Shown in pieces: positions 17,748 to 27,073 of a stretch of DNA of 64,000 bases. Origin of the DNA: an uncultured Prevotella sp. (lineage in GTDB: Bacteria; Bacteroidota; Bacteroidia; Bacteroidales; Bacteroidaceae); assembly GCA_934219025.1 (NCBI GenBank), contig CAKQDG010000004.1:5096-69095 (forward strand), written 5' to 3'. A program made the position numbers and the translations under genes. The notes below the pieces were generated by a model. It saw only the letters and a program-made list of their open reading frames with translations, had not been told where the DNA came from and did no database searches. How positions within the stretch are numbered: the first letter of the stretch is position 1; the number at the start of each line of letters is the position of its first letter.

Positions 17748-18557
17748 ATGAATAGCAGAAGAAGAAAGTCTGGTAGGCGGAAATCAAATACACAAAGAAG
17801 AAAGTCATACAAAGCATGGTGTATCGGAGGGTGTATTGTTGTTGTGGCATACATCTGGGCTTTCTATTACTTCTTTGTAAGTCCGTTCGGGTTCAGGTGG
17901 CGTGCGTTATATGGTGATGCAGACTATCCCGAAGGATACGAAATACGTGGCATTGACATCAGCCACTATCAAGGCTCAATAGATTGGGACCAACTCCAAA
18001 ACGCAATGATAGAGAAAAGTCCGATACGTTTTATCGTAATGAAGGCAACAGAAGGCTCAAGCAAAATCGACCCGAATTTTTCCGAGAACTTCGAACAGGC
18101 ACGGGAATACGGTTATATTCGCGGCGCTTACCACTTCTGGAGCAACAAGTCATCCGCACGCTCACAGGCATACTTCTTTTTAAACAACGTTCCTCTCGAA
18201 GATGGTGATTTGCCGCCTGTGCTCGATGTGGAACATAAGCCGGCAGACAAAAGCGTGGAGGATTTTCAGCGCGATATACTGACATGGCTTCATATTGTGG
18301 AAGATCGCTACCATGTTAAGCCAATCATATATACATATTATAAATTCAAGATGCAGAACTTGAGCAACCAAGTTTTCGACGATTATCCCTATTGGATAGC
18401 GCATTATTATGTGAAGAAGATAGAGTATAAAGGCGAATGGAAATTCTGGCAACACACTGATGCCGGAAAACTGCCAGGTATAAAAGGCTACGTGGATTTT
18501 AACATCTATAACGGCAGCTTCTATGACCTTAAAAAACTTACAATAGGAAATGAATGA
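17748..18557 (+). CDS. GH25 family lysozyme (membrane-anchored)
   Basis: 269 residues. A very basic N-terminal tail (MNSRRRKSGRRKS) precedes one transmembrane helix (about 27-47), so the enzyme is probably anchored in the inner membrane facing the periplasm. The GH25 barrel (about 68-262) has GIDISHYQGSIDW with the first catalytic-site Asp, FIVMKATEG, GAYHFW, LDVEH with the catalytic Asp/Glu pair, and FWQHTDAGKLPG. It would hydrolyse the muramic acid-GlcNAc bond of peptidoglycan. It sits alone after the pfp terminator. Confidence 0.9.
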   Translation: MNSRRRKSGRRKSNTQRRKSYKAWCIGGCIVVVAYIWAFYYFFVSPFGFRWRALYGDADYPEGYEIRGIDISHYQGSIDWDQLQNAMIEKSPIRFIVMKATEGSSKIDPNFSENFEQAREYGYIRGAYHFWSNKSSARSQAYFFLNNVPLEDGDLPPVLDVEHKPADKSVEDFQRDILTWLHIVEDRYHVKPIIYTYYKFKMQNLSNQVFDDYPYWIAHYYVKKIEYKGEWKFWQHTDAGKLPGIKGYVDFNIYNGSFYDLKKLTIGNE

Positions 18558-18726
18558 AATCTGTTTTTCAAGTCCTGCTTCAAATCCGTAAAACCACGAT
18601 AGAGTGGGGTGAAGCGCAGCTCTATTGCTATAAAGTACCGCTTTCGGTAATCCTTGAGGGAAATTTATAATACAAAGAAAAGAATAAGGAGATATTTAAA
18701 ACATGATTTAATTTATAATAAAAACT

Positions 18727-18757
18727 TTTGCAGTTTGATTTATTTACACTAAATTTG
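18727..18757 (+). promoter_or_regulatory. Promoter of the hexuronate genes: TTTG - 19 nt - TAAATTTG
   Basis: TTTG (18727-18730) and TAAATTTG (18750-18757) with ideal spacing, 53 bases before the uxuA ATG. No clear operator palindrome was seen next to it. Confidence 0.75.
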
Positions 18758-18810
18758 CAGATGTGATAGATTAAATACATGGCTAACTTTATTAAAACTA
18801 TAGAATAAAA

Positions 18811-20037
18811 ATGGAAAGAACCTGGAGATGGTTTGGTAAAAACGACAAAATAACACTTCAGATGCTGCGTGAAATCGGCGTCGAAGGAATTGTTACGGCA
18901 CTGCATGACGTGCCCAATGGGGAAGTCTGGACAAGAGAAAAAATACATGAACTGAAAGAGTATATCGAAAGTTACGGCATGCGTTGGTCTGTTGTTGAGA
19001 GCTTGCCCGTTTCGGAAAGCATAAAATATGCAGGGGCCGACCGAGATCAACTTATCGAGAACTACAAGGAAAGCTTGAAAAACCTCTCGCTCGAAGGCAT
19101 ACACACAATCTGTTATAACTTCATGCCTGTTCTGGACTGGGCCAGAACGGATCTCGACCACATTAATCCAAATGGCACAACCAACCTGTATTTCTCTCAT
19201 GCACAGTTTGCATACTTTGATATCTGCATACTTAAACGTGAAGGTGCAGAGAATGATTGGAACGACGAAATTCTGAAGGAAGTGGAAAAGCTCAAGGCCA
19301 CGATGACTGCCGAAGACAACCATAAGCTCGTTGAGAATATTATCGTGAAGACACAGGGATTTGTCAGTGGCAACATAAAAGAGGACGATGAGCATCCGGT
19401 GGAACTGTTCAGAGAATTGCTAAATTTATATAAGGGAATTACAAAAGAACAGCTACGCGAAAATATGCGCTATTTCCTTGCTGCAATAATGCCGACATGC
19501 GATGAATATGACATGTATATGTGTGTTCATCCGGACGATCCCCCATTCCAAATCCTTGGATTGCCCCGAATCGTTACATGCGACGAGGATATAAACTGGT
19601 TCCTCAATGCAGTGGACAATCCTCACAACGGCTTGACTTTCTGTGCTGGCTCTCTCTCGGCAGGCGCACACAACAACGTGATGGAACTGGCAAGGAAATA
19701 TGCGAGCCGCACATGGTTCGTGCATCTGCGCTCTTGTCATATTTTCCCTAACGGCGATTTTACTGAGGCCTCACACCTCGGTGGTAGAGCGGATCTCATA
19801 GAGCTTACGCGCACCTTTGAAAAAGAAGAGCAAACAAGAACTCAGAATCCAAACATAGCCCGATTGCCAATGCGTGTGGATCATGGTATGACCATGCTCG
19901 GCGACGACAAGCGCGGATACAACGCAGGATACAGCTTTTTGGGCAGAATGTTCGCTATGGGACAAGTACAGGGTATCATAGCCACGGTGGACAGAGAACT
20001 TGGAAAACCATTTCATCAACCCGGTTTTTGGGAATAA
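18811..20037 (+). CDS. uxuA: Mannonate dehydratase
   Basis: 408 residues over the full UxuA length. The protein starts MERTWRWFGKNDKITL, followed by GVEGIVTALHDVPNGEVW and ESLPVSESIKYAG, then the metal-site region around HLRSCHIFPNGDFTEASHLGG and the C-terminal RVDHGMTMLGDDK, all typical of the family. It dehydrates D-mannonate to 2-keto-3-deoxygluconate. The next gene, 27 bases downstream, encodes an SDR oxidoreductase that would supply mannonate from fructuronate, so the pair forms the glucuronate branch. Confidence 0.93.
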   Translation: MERTWRWFGKNDKITLQMLREIGVEGIVTALHDVPNGEVWTREKIHELKEYIESYGMRWSVVESLPVSESIKYAGADRDQLIENYKESLKNLSLEGIHTICYNFMPVLDWARTDLDHINPNGTTNLYFSHAQFAYFDICILKREGAENDWNDEILKEVEKLKATMTAEDNHKLVENIIVKTQGFVSGNIKEDDEHPVELFRELLNLYKGITKEQLRENMRYFLAAIMPTCDEYDMYMCVHPDDPPFQILGLPRIVTCDEDINWFLNAVDNPHNGLTFCAGSLSAGAHNNVMELARKYASRTWFVHLRSCHIFPNGDFTEASHLGGRADLIELTRTFEKEEQTRTQNPNIARLPMRVDHGMTMLGDDKRGYNAGYSFLGRMFAMGQVQGIIATVDRELGKPFHQPGFWE

Positions 20038-20064
20038 CAGGTAATATCAAAATAAATCTTCAAA

Positions 20065-20877
20065 ATGAATAATCTATTCAATATTAAGGATTACGTAGTG
20101 GTAATCACAGGCGGAACAGGTATTCTGGGACGTTGTATAGCAAAATACCTGGCTCTTGAAGGCGCTAAGGTGATAATCCTCGGACGCAAAGAAGAGGTAG
20201 GAGAGAAAATCGTAAGTGACATTAAAAATGCCGGAGGCGAATGTGAATTCATGAAGACCGATGTGATGAACCAGGAAATCGTGAAGAAAAACTGCGAGGA
20301 TATAATAGCAAAATACGGAAAGGTGGACACATTGCTCAATGCAGCCGGAGGAAACATGGCAGGAGCCGTGATAGCGCCAGACGGCAATATCTTTGATCTC
20401 AAAGTGGAAGAATTCCAAAAGGTCCTTGAACTGAATCTCACCGGCACCGTTATACCTACACAGGTATTCCTCGAGCCAATGGTGAAGCAAGGAAAAGGCT
20501 CAATAATAAACTTCTCGTCAATGGCTGCTTTCCGACCAATAACACGTGTGTGTGGCTATGCTGCAGCAAAGGCAGGCATCAGCAACTTTACAGAGTTTAT
20601 GGCAACGGAATGTGCCAAGAAGTTTGGCGAAGGTATCCGCGTCAATGCCATCGCACCAGGATTTTTCATTACAGAACAGAATCGTGCGCTTTTGACCAAT
20701 CCTGACGGTACTTACACGCAGCGCGGCAAAGACGTAATCCATCAGACTCCGTTTGGCAGAATGGGTGATCCGGAAGAATTGTGCGGAACAATACATTATT
20801 TAATGAGTGATGCTGCAAAGTTCGTAACAGGAACAGTGGCCGTTGTAGACGGCGGTTTCAATGTATTTGCAATGTAG
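20065..20877 (+). CDS. SDR-family oxidoreductase, probable D-mannonate oxidoreductase (fructuronate reductase)
   Basis: 270 residues, classical short-chain dehydrogenase. Cofactor motif TGGTGILG near 15, NAAGG near 93, catalytic Ser in NFSSMAAF and Tyr-x3-Lys in GYAAAK near 165-170, and the C-terminal GTVAVVDGGFNVFAM. Position directly after uxuA suggests it reduces fructuronate to mannonate with NAD(P)H, the role played in other lineages by MDR-type UxuB or by the SDR YjmF type. The specific substrate is inferred from context, not from sequence. A small hairpin follows its stop. Confidence 0.85.
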   Translation: MNNLFNIKDYVVVITGGTGILGRCIAKYLALEGAKVIILGRKEEVGEKIVSDIKNAGGECEFMKTDVMNQEIVKKNCEDIIAKYGKVDTLLNAAGGNMAGAVIAPDGNIFDLKVEEFQKVLELNLTGTVIPTQVFLEPMVKQGKGSIINFSSMAAFRPITRVCGYAAAKAGISNFTEFMATECAKKFGEGIRVNAIAPGFFITEQNRALLTNPDGTYTQRGKDVIHQTPFGRMGDPEELCGTIHYLMSDAAKFVTGTVAVVDGGFNVFAM

Positions 20878-20878
20878 C

Positions 20879-20902
20879 CAACGAAAACCTTTACGTTGTT
20901 TT
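20879..20902 (+). terminator. Weak hairpin terminator after the SDR gene
   Basis: CAACG (20879-20883) and CGTTG (20894-20898), with inner AAA/TTT pairing, followed by TTTT. Short stem, so termination may be partial. Confidence 0.45.
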
Positions 20903-20939
20903 AAATGCAAAAAGTGCTACGTGATAATAAATAATATAT

Positions 20940-20947
20940 TACTTTTG
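20940..20947 (+). promoter_or_regulatory. Putative -7 box (TACTTTTG) for uxaB
   Basis: TACTTTTG matches TAnnTTTG, 87 bases before the uxaB ATG. No strong -33 TTTG is present; a GTTGCGCAAC palindrome lies in the leader. Confidence 0.5.
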
Positions 20948-21034
20948 CACCGGATTTGAAAATCACAACATAAAAGGGTTGTTGCGCAACTTTAAATCTA
21001 ATGGAAAAAACAAATTTAAATACATATATTAATC

Positions 21035-22516
21035 ATGAAAGAATTGCAAGCTTTAAACAAAAGAACCGCTCCTAAGAGCGTTATGCCAGAAAAAATCATC
21101 CAGTTCGGTGAAGGTAACTTCCTGCGTGCTTTTGTAGACTGGATAGTTTGGAAAATGAACCAGAAAACAGACTTCAACGGATCTGTTGTAATAGTTCAAC
21201 CTTTGGCTCAGGGTATGGTGGACTGGCTTAATGGACAGGACTGCCTATACCATGTTAATCTGCAGGGAAAAGAGAATGGTCAGCCTGTAAATACACTCGA
21301 GCGCATTGATGTTGTAAGCCGTGCACTTAATCCATATTCTCAAAACCAGGCATTCATGGCCTTGGCAGAACAGCCGGAAATGCGATTCATCATCTCTAAC
21401 ACTACAGAGGCTGGTATCGCATTCGACGACAGCTGTAAGTTTACCGATGCTCCAGCAGCTTCATATCCAGGCAAACTCGTTCAGTTGCTGTTCCATCGCT
21501 ATAAGTTCTTCAATGGCGACCCTTCAAAGGGAATGATATTGATGCCTTGCGAATTGATCTTCTTGAACGGACATCACCTCAAGGAATGTATCTACCAGTA
21601 TATTGAACTTTGGAAAAACGATATGGGAGCTGACTATGAAGGCTTCAAGAAATGGTTTACTGACAACTGCTTCGTATGTGCAACATTGGTTGACCGTATC
21701 GTTCCGGGCTTCCCACGTGATACTATCAAGGAAATCCAGCAGACTGTTTGCTACAAAGATAACCTCGTGGTTAAAGCAGAGTGCTTCCACCTTTGGGTTA
21801 TTGAGAAAGCAGAGAATATGACAGTTGAGCAGATGAAAGAAGAGTTCCCGGCACACAAGGCTGGACTTCATGTTCTTATTACTGACAACGAGAAACCATA
21901 TCACGAGCGTAAGGTTACATTGCTCAATGGCCCTCACACGGTTCTGAGTCCTGTAACATATCTTAGCGGTGTGAACATCGTGCGTGATGCTTGTGAACAT
22001 CCTGTATTGGGCAAATATATTCACAAAGTGCAGTTTGAGGAGCTTATGCAGACTCTTAACTTGCCAATGGATGAACTGCAGAAGTTTGCATCTGATGTGT
22101 TGGAGCGTTTCGAAAACCCATTCGTAGATCATCAGGTAACAAGCATTATGCTTAATTCATTCCCTAAGTATGAGACTCGCGACCTGCCAGGCGTGAAGGT
22201 ATACTTGGAGCGTAAAGGTGAACTGCCACAGGGACTTGTATTTGGTCTTGCTGCAATTATCACATACTACAAGGGTGGTGTGCGTGAGGATGGCGCAGAA
22301 ATCAAGCCAAACGACGATCCGAAGATTATTGAAAAACTTCAGGAACTTTGGGCAACAGGCGATACACAGAAGGTTGCAGAGGGCGTTCTTGCCTTTGACT
22401 ATGTATGGCATGAAGACTTGAACAAGACTGTTCCTGGATTGACAGAACTCGTGAAGAAAGACCTTGACTTGATTCAGGAGAAAGGTATGCTTGAAGCTGT
22501 CAAGACAATTTTGTAA
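21035..22516 (+). CDS. uxaB: Tagaturonate reductase (altronate oxidoreductase)
   Basis: 493 residues of the mannitol dehydrogenase superfamily, the UxaB length. Seen are the N-terminal nucleotide-binding segment IIQFGEGNFLRAFVDW, SNTTEAGIAF, MLMPCELI-like MILMPCELIFLNG, the catalytic region TLLNGPHTVLSPVTYLSG with the conserved Lys two residues upstream, and ERFENPFVDHQVTSI. It reduces D-tagaturonate to D-altronate with NADH in galacturonate catabolism. It has its own promoter and terminator. The isomerase UxaC, altronate dehydratase UxaA and KDG kinase/aldolase are not in this window. Confidence 0.92.
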   Translation: MKELQALNKRTAPKSVMPEKIIQFGEGNFLRAFVDWIVWKMNQKTDFNGSVVIVQPLAQGMVDWLNGQDCLYHVNLQGKENGQPVNTLERIDVVSRALNPYSQNQAFMALAEQPEMRFIISNTTEAGIAFDDSCKFTDAPAASYPGKLVQLLFHRYKFFNGDPSKGMILMPCELIFLNGHHLKECIYQYIELWKNDMGADYEGFKKWFTDNCFVCATLVDRIVPGFPRDTIKEIQQTVCYKDNLVVKAECFHLWVIEKAENMTVEQMKEEFPAHKAGLHVLITDNEKPYHERKVTLLNGPHTVLSPVTYLSGVNIVRDACEHPVLGKYIHKVQFEELMQTLNLPMDELQKFASDVLERFENPFVDHQVTSIMLNSFPKYETRDLPGVKVYLERKGELPQGLVFGLAAIITYYKGGVREDGAEIKPNDDPKIIEKLQELWATGDTQKVAEGVLAFDYVWHEDLNKTVPGLTELVKKDLDLIQEKGMLEAVKTIL

Positions 22517-22538
22517 TATAAAATATAAACCATATGAG

Positions 22539-22576
22539 AAGAGCGTTGGGATAAATCTCCTGACGCTCTTTTTTTT
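22539..22576 (+). terminator. Terminator after uxaB
   Basis: AAGAGCGT (22539-22546) pairs with ACGCTCTT (22563-22570), followed by a run of T to 22576. Confidence 0.85.
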
Positions 22577-22648
22577 GTGTAAAACTGACCGACAAAACAC
22601 TTCGTTTGTTCTTTAAAATATTGTCATAACAAATACTGCACAAAATAT

Positions 22649-22679
22649 TTTGAATTGTGCACCTAAATTATTATCTTTG
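22649..22679 (+). promoter_or_regulatory. Promoter of the acyl-CoA synthetase operon: TTTG - 19 nt - TATCTTTG
   Basis: TTTG (22649-22652) and TATCTTTG (22672-22679) with ideal spacing, 23 bases before the ATG at 22703. Confidence 0.75.
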
Positions 22680-22702
22680 CAGAAATAAATACAAATTCAT
22701 TA

Positions 22703-24367
22703 ATGGAATCAATACCGAGCTTTAATTCTTTGATAGAAAAGAGCATCATAGATAATTGGAATCTTGATGCACTTACAGATTATAAAGGAATTACTTTGCA
22801 ATACAAAGATGTTGCAAGGAAAATAGAAAAACTGCATATATTATTCGAAAATAGCGGTGTGGTTAAAGGGGACAGAATTGCCCTTTGCGGTAGAAACAGT
22901 GCAAGTTGGGCTGTAGCCTTTCTTGCAACTCTTACGTATGGTGCCGTTGCTGTGCCTGTGCTTCACGAATTTACTGCCGATCAGATTCATAATATCGTAA
23001 ACCACAGTGAAGCAAAGCTACTGTTTGTCGGAGATGTTGTAGCAACACAGATAGATCCTACTAAGATGCCAGATCTTGAAGGCATAGTATATATTCCGGA
23101 TTATTCTCTTGTTATTTCAAGGACAGACAAATTGACTTATGCCCGCGAACACTTGAATGAACTTTTTGGAAAAAAATATCCTAAGGCATTCAGACAACAG
23201 CATGTTTGCTATTATAAGGAAATGACACCTAACGAGTTGGCGATGATTAATTATACAAGTGGTACAACAGGTTTCTCAAAGGGTGTCATGTTGCCGTATA
23301 GAGCACTATGGGGAAACCTGGATTTTGCTAAACAGGTGTTAGGGGCAAAGATTCCCAAAGGTGCCAACACAATAAGCATCTTGCCTATGGCACACATGTA
23401 TGGAATGGCATTTGAATTCCTTTTCGAGTTCGTTCATGGTTGTCATGTGTTCTATCTTACAAGAGTTCCCAGTCCTGCAATTATTGCACAGGCATTCAAG
23501 GATGTTAAGCCTGCAATAATCATTGCAGTTCCTCTCGTGATAGAAAAAATAATTCGTAAACGAGTTTTTCCAAAAATTCAGAACAACAAAATTAAGTTGT
23601 TGATGAAAATGCCTGGAATAGCAAAAAAAGTTAAACACAAAATTTGCGAACAGGTTTACGAGGCGTTTGGAGGGAACATCTATGAAGTGATAATTGGCGG
23701 TGCGGCCCTTAATCAAGAAATCGAGGCTTTCCTGAAAGATATTGATTTCCCGTTTACCGTAGGGTATGGCGCAACAGAATGCGCTCCTATAATCTCATAT
23801 TCTGATTATCATGATTTTGTTCCAACTTCCTGTGGAAGAGAAGTTGTGCATATGAATGTGAAGATTGACAGTGAAGATCCTGTACATGTACCAGGCGAAA
23901 TCCTTGCCCGGGGAATGAATGTAATGCTTGGCTATTATAAAAATGAAGAGGCAACAGCCAATACGATAGACAAGGATGGATGGTATCATACAGGAGATTT
24001 AGGACTTATGGATAAAGAAGGAAACATTTTTATCAAAGGTAGAAGTAAGAATATGCTACTTGGCGCTAACGGCCAGAATATATATCCTGAAGAAATAGAG
24101 GATAAGATAAACAGTCTTCCGCTCGTTATGGAAAGTATAGTTATTCAGGAAAATCAAAAACTGGTAGCATTGGTTCACCCTGATTTTGATGAAGTGCATA
24201 ATATGGGACTTTCTGATGAAGACTTGTCTAATCTTATGGAGCAGAATAAACAGACTCTCAATGCTACTCTTCCTGCATATTGCAAAATTTCAGCAATAAG
24301 AGTTTGTGAAAATGAATTTGAGAAGACTCCAAAGAAGAGCATTAAGCGGTATCTATACCAAAAATAG
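22703..24367 (+). CDS. Long-chain acyl-CoA synthetase-like AMP-binding ligase
   Basis: 554 residues of the ANL superfamily. Motifs in order: YTSGTTGFSKGV (A3, phosphate loop) near 190, MAHMYGMAFE, GGAALNQEIEAF, GYGATECAP (A5), GWYHTGDLG (A7), and KTPKKSIKRYLY (A10, with the catalytic Lys) at the C-terminus. It activates a carboxylic acid, most likely a fatty acid, to acyl-AMP and then acyl-CoA or another thioester. A FadD/Acs-type role in recycling fatty acids is the simplest reading. The downstream GHL10 gene begins 46 bases after its stop. Confidence 0.85.
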   Translation: MESIPSFNSLIEKSIIDNWNLDALTDYKGITLQYKDVARKIEKLHILFENSGVVKGDRIALCGRNSASWAVAFLATLTYGAVAVPVLHEFTADQIHNIVNHSEAKLLFVGDVVATQIDPTKMPDLEGIVYIPDYSLVISRTDKLTYAREHLNELFGKKYPKAFRQQHVCYYKEMTPNELAMINYTSGTTGFSKGVMLPYRALWGNLDFAKQVLGAKIPKGANTISILPMAHMYGMAFEFLFEFVHGCHVFYLTRVPSPAIIAQAFKDVKPAIIIAVPLVIEKIIRKRVFPKIQNNKIKLLMKMPGIAKKVKHKICEQVYEAFGGNIYEVIIGGAALNQEIEAFLKDIDFPFTVGYGATECAPIISYSDYHDFVPTSCGREVVHMNVKIDSEDPVHVPGEILARGMNVMLGYYKNEEATANTIDKDGWYHTGDLGLMDKEGNIFIKGRSKNMLLGANGQNIYPEEIEDKINSLPLVMESIVIQENQKLVALVHPDFDEVHNMGLSDEDLSNLMEQNKQTLNATLPAYCKISAIRVCENEFEKTPKKSIKRYLYQK

Positions 24368-24413
24368 GGGGAAATCTAGAATATAAACCGGTTTTAAACA
24401 AAGCATCTTAAAT

Positions 24414-25928
24414 ATGTTTCTTAGGAATAACGTTGCATTTCTGTGCTTTCTTGTGTCTATGCTAATGCATTTTCAGTTTTCTTTCTCGGCTAATGCCAAG
24501 AGAGAATTCCGTGGTGCGTGGATACAGTGTGTCAATGGTCAATTCACTGGTATGGGTACAGAACAGATGAAAAAAGACCTAACCTATCAACTCGATGAAC
24601 TTAAAAAGGATGGTGTTAATGCCATAATCTTTCAAGTCAGACCAGAATGTGATGCGTTGTATGAAAGCAAGATTGAACCTTGGAGCCGATTCCTCACAGG
24701 AAAGCAAGGTAAAGCTCCTTATCCTTATTGGGACCCCTTGGCGTGGATGATTGCTGAATGCCATAAAAGAGGGATGGAACTTCATGCATGGATAAATCCT
24801 TTCCGGGCTAAGACGAAAGCAACTAATGACTTGGCTGTCAATCATATAGCAATGTGTAAACCTGGAAATGTATTTGCTTATGACGGACTTCTGATTCTGA
24901 ATCCAGGTTTACAGGAAAACAGAGATTATATATGTGCGGTTGTGAAAGACATTGTGAGTAGATATGATGTGGATGGTATACATCTTGATGATTATTTTTA
25001 TCCATATCCAGTTCCCGGTCAAGTTATTCCTGATGATGCTGATTTTCGTGAAAACAATAACGGTTTTAATAATAAGGCTGATTGGAGAAGAGATAATGTA
25101 AACCTCTTTGTCAAGCAACTGTATGAAACTGTACACAAGGAAAAGCCATGGGTAAAACTTGGTATCTCTCCGTTTGGAATATACCGAAACAGAAAATCAG
25201 CTCCTAATATCGGGAGTATGACAAATGGTCTGCAAAATTATGATGACCTGTATGCCGATGTCCTTATGTGGATAAATAATGGTTGGCTGGACTATTGTGT
25301 GCCACAGATATATTGGGAAATCGGCAACAAGGCTGCTGATTACCAAACTCTTATCAAATGGTGGAATCAGTATGCAGGGAAAAGGCCTCTTTATATAGGT
25401 GAGGATGTGGAAAGAACAGTGAAATATCCCGACTTACATAATCCTGACATCAACCAAATGCCTGCAAAGTATAAGCTTCATGATGAAATGAGAAATGTAT
25501 GTGGCACAGTGTTGTGGTATTCCAGAGCTGTTGTCGATAACATCGGAAATTATCAGACAGTATTGAGAAATTCATATTGGAAACATATAGCTTTACAGCC
25601 TTTGATGCCGTTTATTGACGATGAAGCTCCCAAAAAGGCAAAGGGACTTAAAGCTGTTGATATAGATAACGAAAAAATCCTTTTTTGGAAAAAACCAAAA
25701 GGTAAAGGATGGAAAGACGAAGCGGTTAGGTATGTAGTATATTCTTTTGATGAAGATGAGAATTTGGATATTTCTGATCCTTCAAAAATCTTGGATGTAA
25801 CTGATAATACATTTCTAAAGTTACCCAAGATGATACAGGGGGATAAAAGAAAAAGAATTTATATCGTTACCGCTCTGGATAGAATGGGAAATGAAAGTAA
25901 ACCTGTAAAATTGAAAGTTAAACTTTAA
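24414..25928 (+). CDS. Exported glycosyl hydrolase-like 10 (GHL10/DUF187) protein
   Basis: 504 residues with an N-terminal signal peptide (about 1-25). The GHL10 TIM-barrel domain covers about 29-370: REFRGAWIQCVNGQFTG, VNAIIFQVRPECDALY, HAWINPFRA, DVDGIHLDDYFYPYP with the acidic residues expected at the active site, and VPQIYWEIGN. A C-terminal beta-rich, FN3-like region (about 410-504) follows. These proteins are thought to act on cell-surface or peptidoglycan-related glycans, but the activity is not firmly established. It probably shares a transcript with the ligase and the 147-aa gene 12 bases downstream. Confidence 0.85.
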   Translation: MFLRNNVAFLCFLVSMLMHFQFSFSANAKREFRGAWIQCVNGQFTGMGTEQMKKDLTYQLDELKKDGVNAIIFQVRPECDALYESKIEPWSRFLTGKQGKAPYPYWDPLAWMIAECHKRGMELHAWINPFRAKTKATNDLAVNHIAMCKPGNVFAYDGLLILNPGLQENRDYICAVVKDIVSRYDVDGIHLDDYFYPYPVPGQVIPDDADFRENNNGFNNKADWRRDNVNLFVKQLYETVHKEKPWVKLGISPFGIYRNRKSAPNIGSMTNGLQNYDDLYADVLMWINNGWLDYCVPQIYWEIGNKAADYQTLIKWWNQYAGKRPLYIGEDVERTVKYPDLHNPDINQMPAKYKLHDEMRNVCGTVLWYSRAVVDNIGNYQTVLRNSYWKHIALQPLMPFIDDEAPKKAKGLKAVDIDNEKILFWKKPKGKGWKDEAVRYVVYSFDEDENLDISDPSKILDVTDNTFLKLPKMIQGDKRKRIYIVTALDRMGNESKPVKLKVKL

Positions 25929-25940
25929 ATAAAAGATATT

Positions 25941-26384
25941 ATGGAGAATTTCACGGAACGGAGCATTCAGGAAGTTGACAGATTCCTTAGAAAGGTTTCA
26001 CAGAAATTTACATCTACTGAAGAACCCTCGGTTATAACCGATATTCACATTCGTATCTCACCCGATAGCGGTGATTTGATGGCTTTTGACGATGATGAAA
26101 ACGAAATAACACGTTGTGTCGTTGAAGAATGGATTGACAATAAAGACGAGAATTTTTATGATATAGCTGCAATTCTACTTAGAAACAGGTTGAATGCTCT
26201 CTCGGCAGACATGGATAATTTTTGCTTGCTAAAGCCATATAGCTTTGTCCTTGAGGATGACGATAAAGAGCATCTTGTCGAACTGTATGTCGTGGATGAC
26301 GAAACCAATATAATTGGCGGAGACATAATGGTAGACTGGGATAAAGACCTTGATGAGTTTTTTGATAAGCTTATGAAAGAGTAA
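25941..26384 (+). CDS. Acidic 147-residue cytoplasmic protein, unknown function
   Basis: Very acidic, no signal peptide or membrane helix. It reads like a small alpha/beta protein: PSVITDIHIRISPDSGDLMAFDDDE, VVEEWIDNKDENFYDIAAILLR, and a C-terminal DKDLDEFFDKLMKE. I do not recognise a domain. It starts 12 bases after the GHL10 stop and has the same AT-rich codon use as its neighbours, so it is very likely a real gene of the same operon. No terminator was seen after it. Confidence 0.7.
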   Translation: MENFTERSIQEVDRFLRKVSQKFTSTEEPSVITDIHIRISPDSGDLMAFDDDENEITRCVVEEWIDNKDENFYDIAAILLRNRLNALSADMDNFCLLKPYSFVLEDDDKEHLVELYVVDDETNIIGGDIMVDWDKDLDEFFDKLMKE

Positions 26385-26464
26385 AAACACAAAAGAACGC
26401 AAACGTTTAAGATTTAATAAATCAAAAAACAATTGCACACTTTTTGTATTTTATTTTTATTTTG

Positions 26465-26495
26465 TTTGAAATATGAAAATATAGTGCTACTTTTG
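26465..26495 (+). promoter_or_regulatory. Promoter of rseC-rnf: TTTG - 19 nt - TACTTTTG
   Basis: TTTG (26465-26468) and TACTTTTG (26488-26495) with ideal spacing, about 40 bases before the rseC ATG. No other promoter was seen up to rnfA. Confidence 0.75.
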
Positions 26496-26536
26496 CAGTT
26501 GTAAACTCGATATTGCAAATCGGTCTGTAGAAAATT

Positions 26537-26956
26537 ATGGAGAACAAAATAAAACATGTCGGCATTGTTGAGTCGATAAAGGATGATTGTGTAAAGGTTC
26601 GAATCATTCAGTCTTCGGCATGTTCAGTTTGTAAAGCTGCGAAACAATGTCATGCATCTGAAAGCAAAGAGAAAATAGTGGATGTCTTTACCGAAAATTC
26701 AAACGAATTTATAAAAGGACAAAATGTAATCGTTATGGCGTCATACAATGTTGGCCTATATGCAGTTACACTTGGGATGGTTATTCCTATGGTGCTAATG
26801 ATTCTTGTCTTGCTGTCTATGACTCTGTTCGGATACAGTGAGATGACGTCAGCAATGGTTAGCCTTTCCTCCCTAATACCATATTATGTGTTACTCTATT
26901 TATTCAGATGTCAAATTAATAGAAGGGTTACTTTTTCAATCAAAAGTGTAAAATAG
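26537..26956 (+). CDS. rseC: RseC/MucC-family membrane protein
   Basis: 139 residues. The N-terminal cytoplasmic part has a small beta domain with the conserved cysteine cluster CSVCKAAKQCH (about 30-40). Two transmembrane helices follow (about 76-97 and 103-122). RseC proteins are found next to rnf/rsx genes in many bacteria and are linked to SoxR reduction or sigma-E control in proteobacteria. Here no SoxR or RseA is seen, so a role in assembly or redox tuning of Rnf is more likely. The gene precedes rnfB by 117 bases and is driven by the promoter just upstream. Confidence 0.85.
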   Translation: MENKIKHVGIVESIKDDCVKVRIIQSSACSVCKAAKQCHASESKEKIVDVFTENSNEFIKGQNVIVMASYNVGLYAVTLGMVIPMVLMILVLLSMTLFGYSEMTSAMVSLSSLIPYYVLLYLFRCQINRRVTFSIKSVK

Positions 26957-27073
26957 TTTGGATTTAATCTCAAAGAGTGATTTTTTTTTGTGTTGAACAA
27001 CATTAACTGTAAGTTCTAGCAGAAAGACATTTTCATTAACAGAAAATTTATAACTAAAACAAATACAAAGATT

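Noticed and set aside
18558-18810. A small gene or RNA in the gap before uxuA
   Set aside because: Only a weak TACCG/CGGTA hairpin and the promoter were seen; the antisense frame across the start of uxuA is a shadow of that gene.
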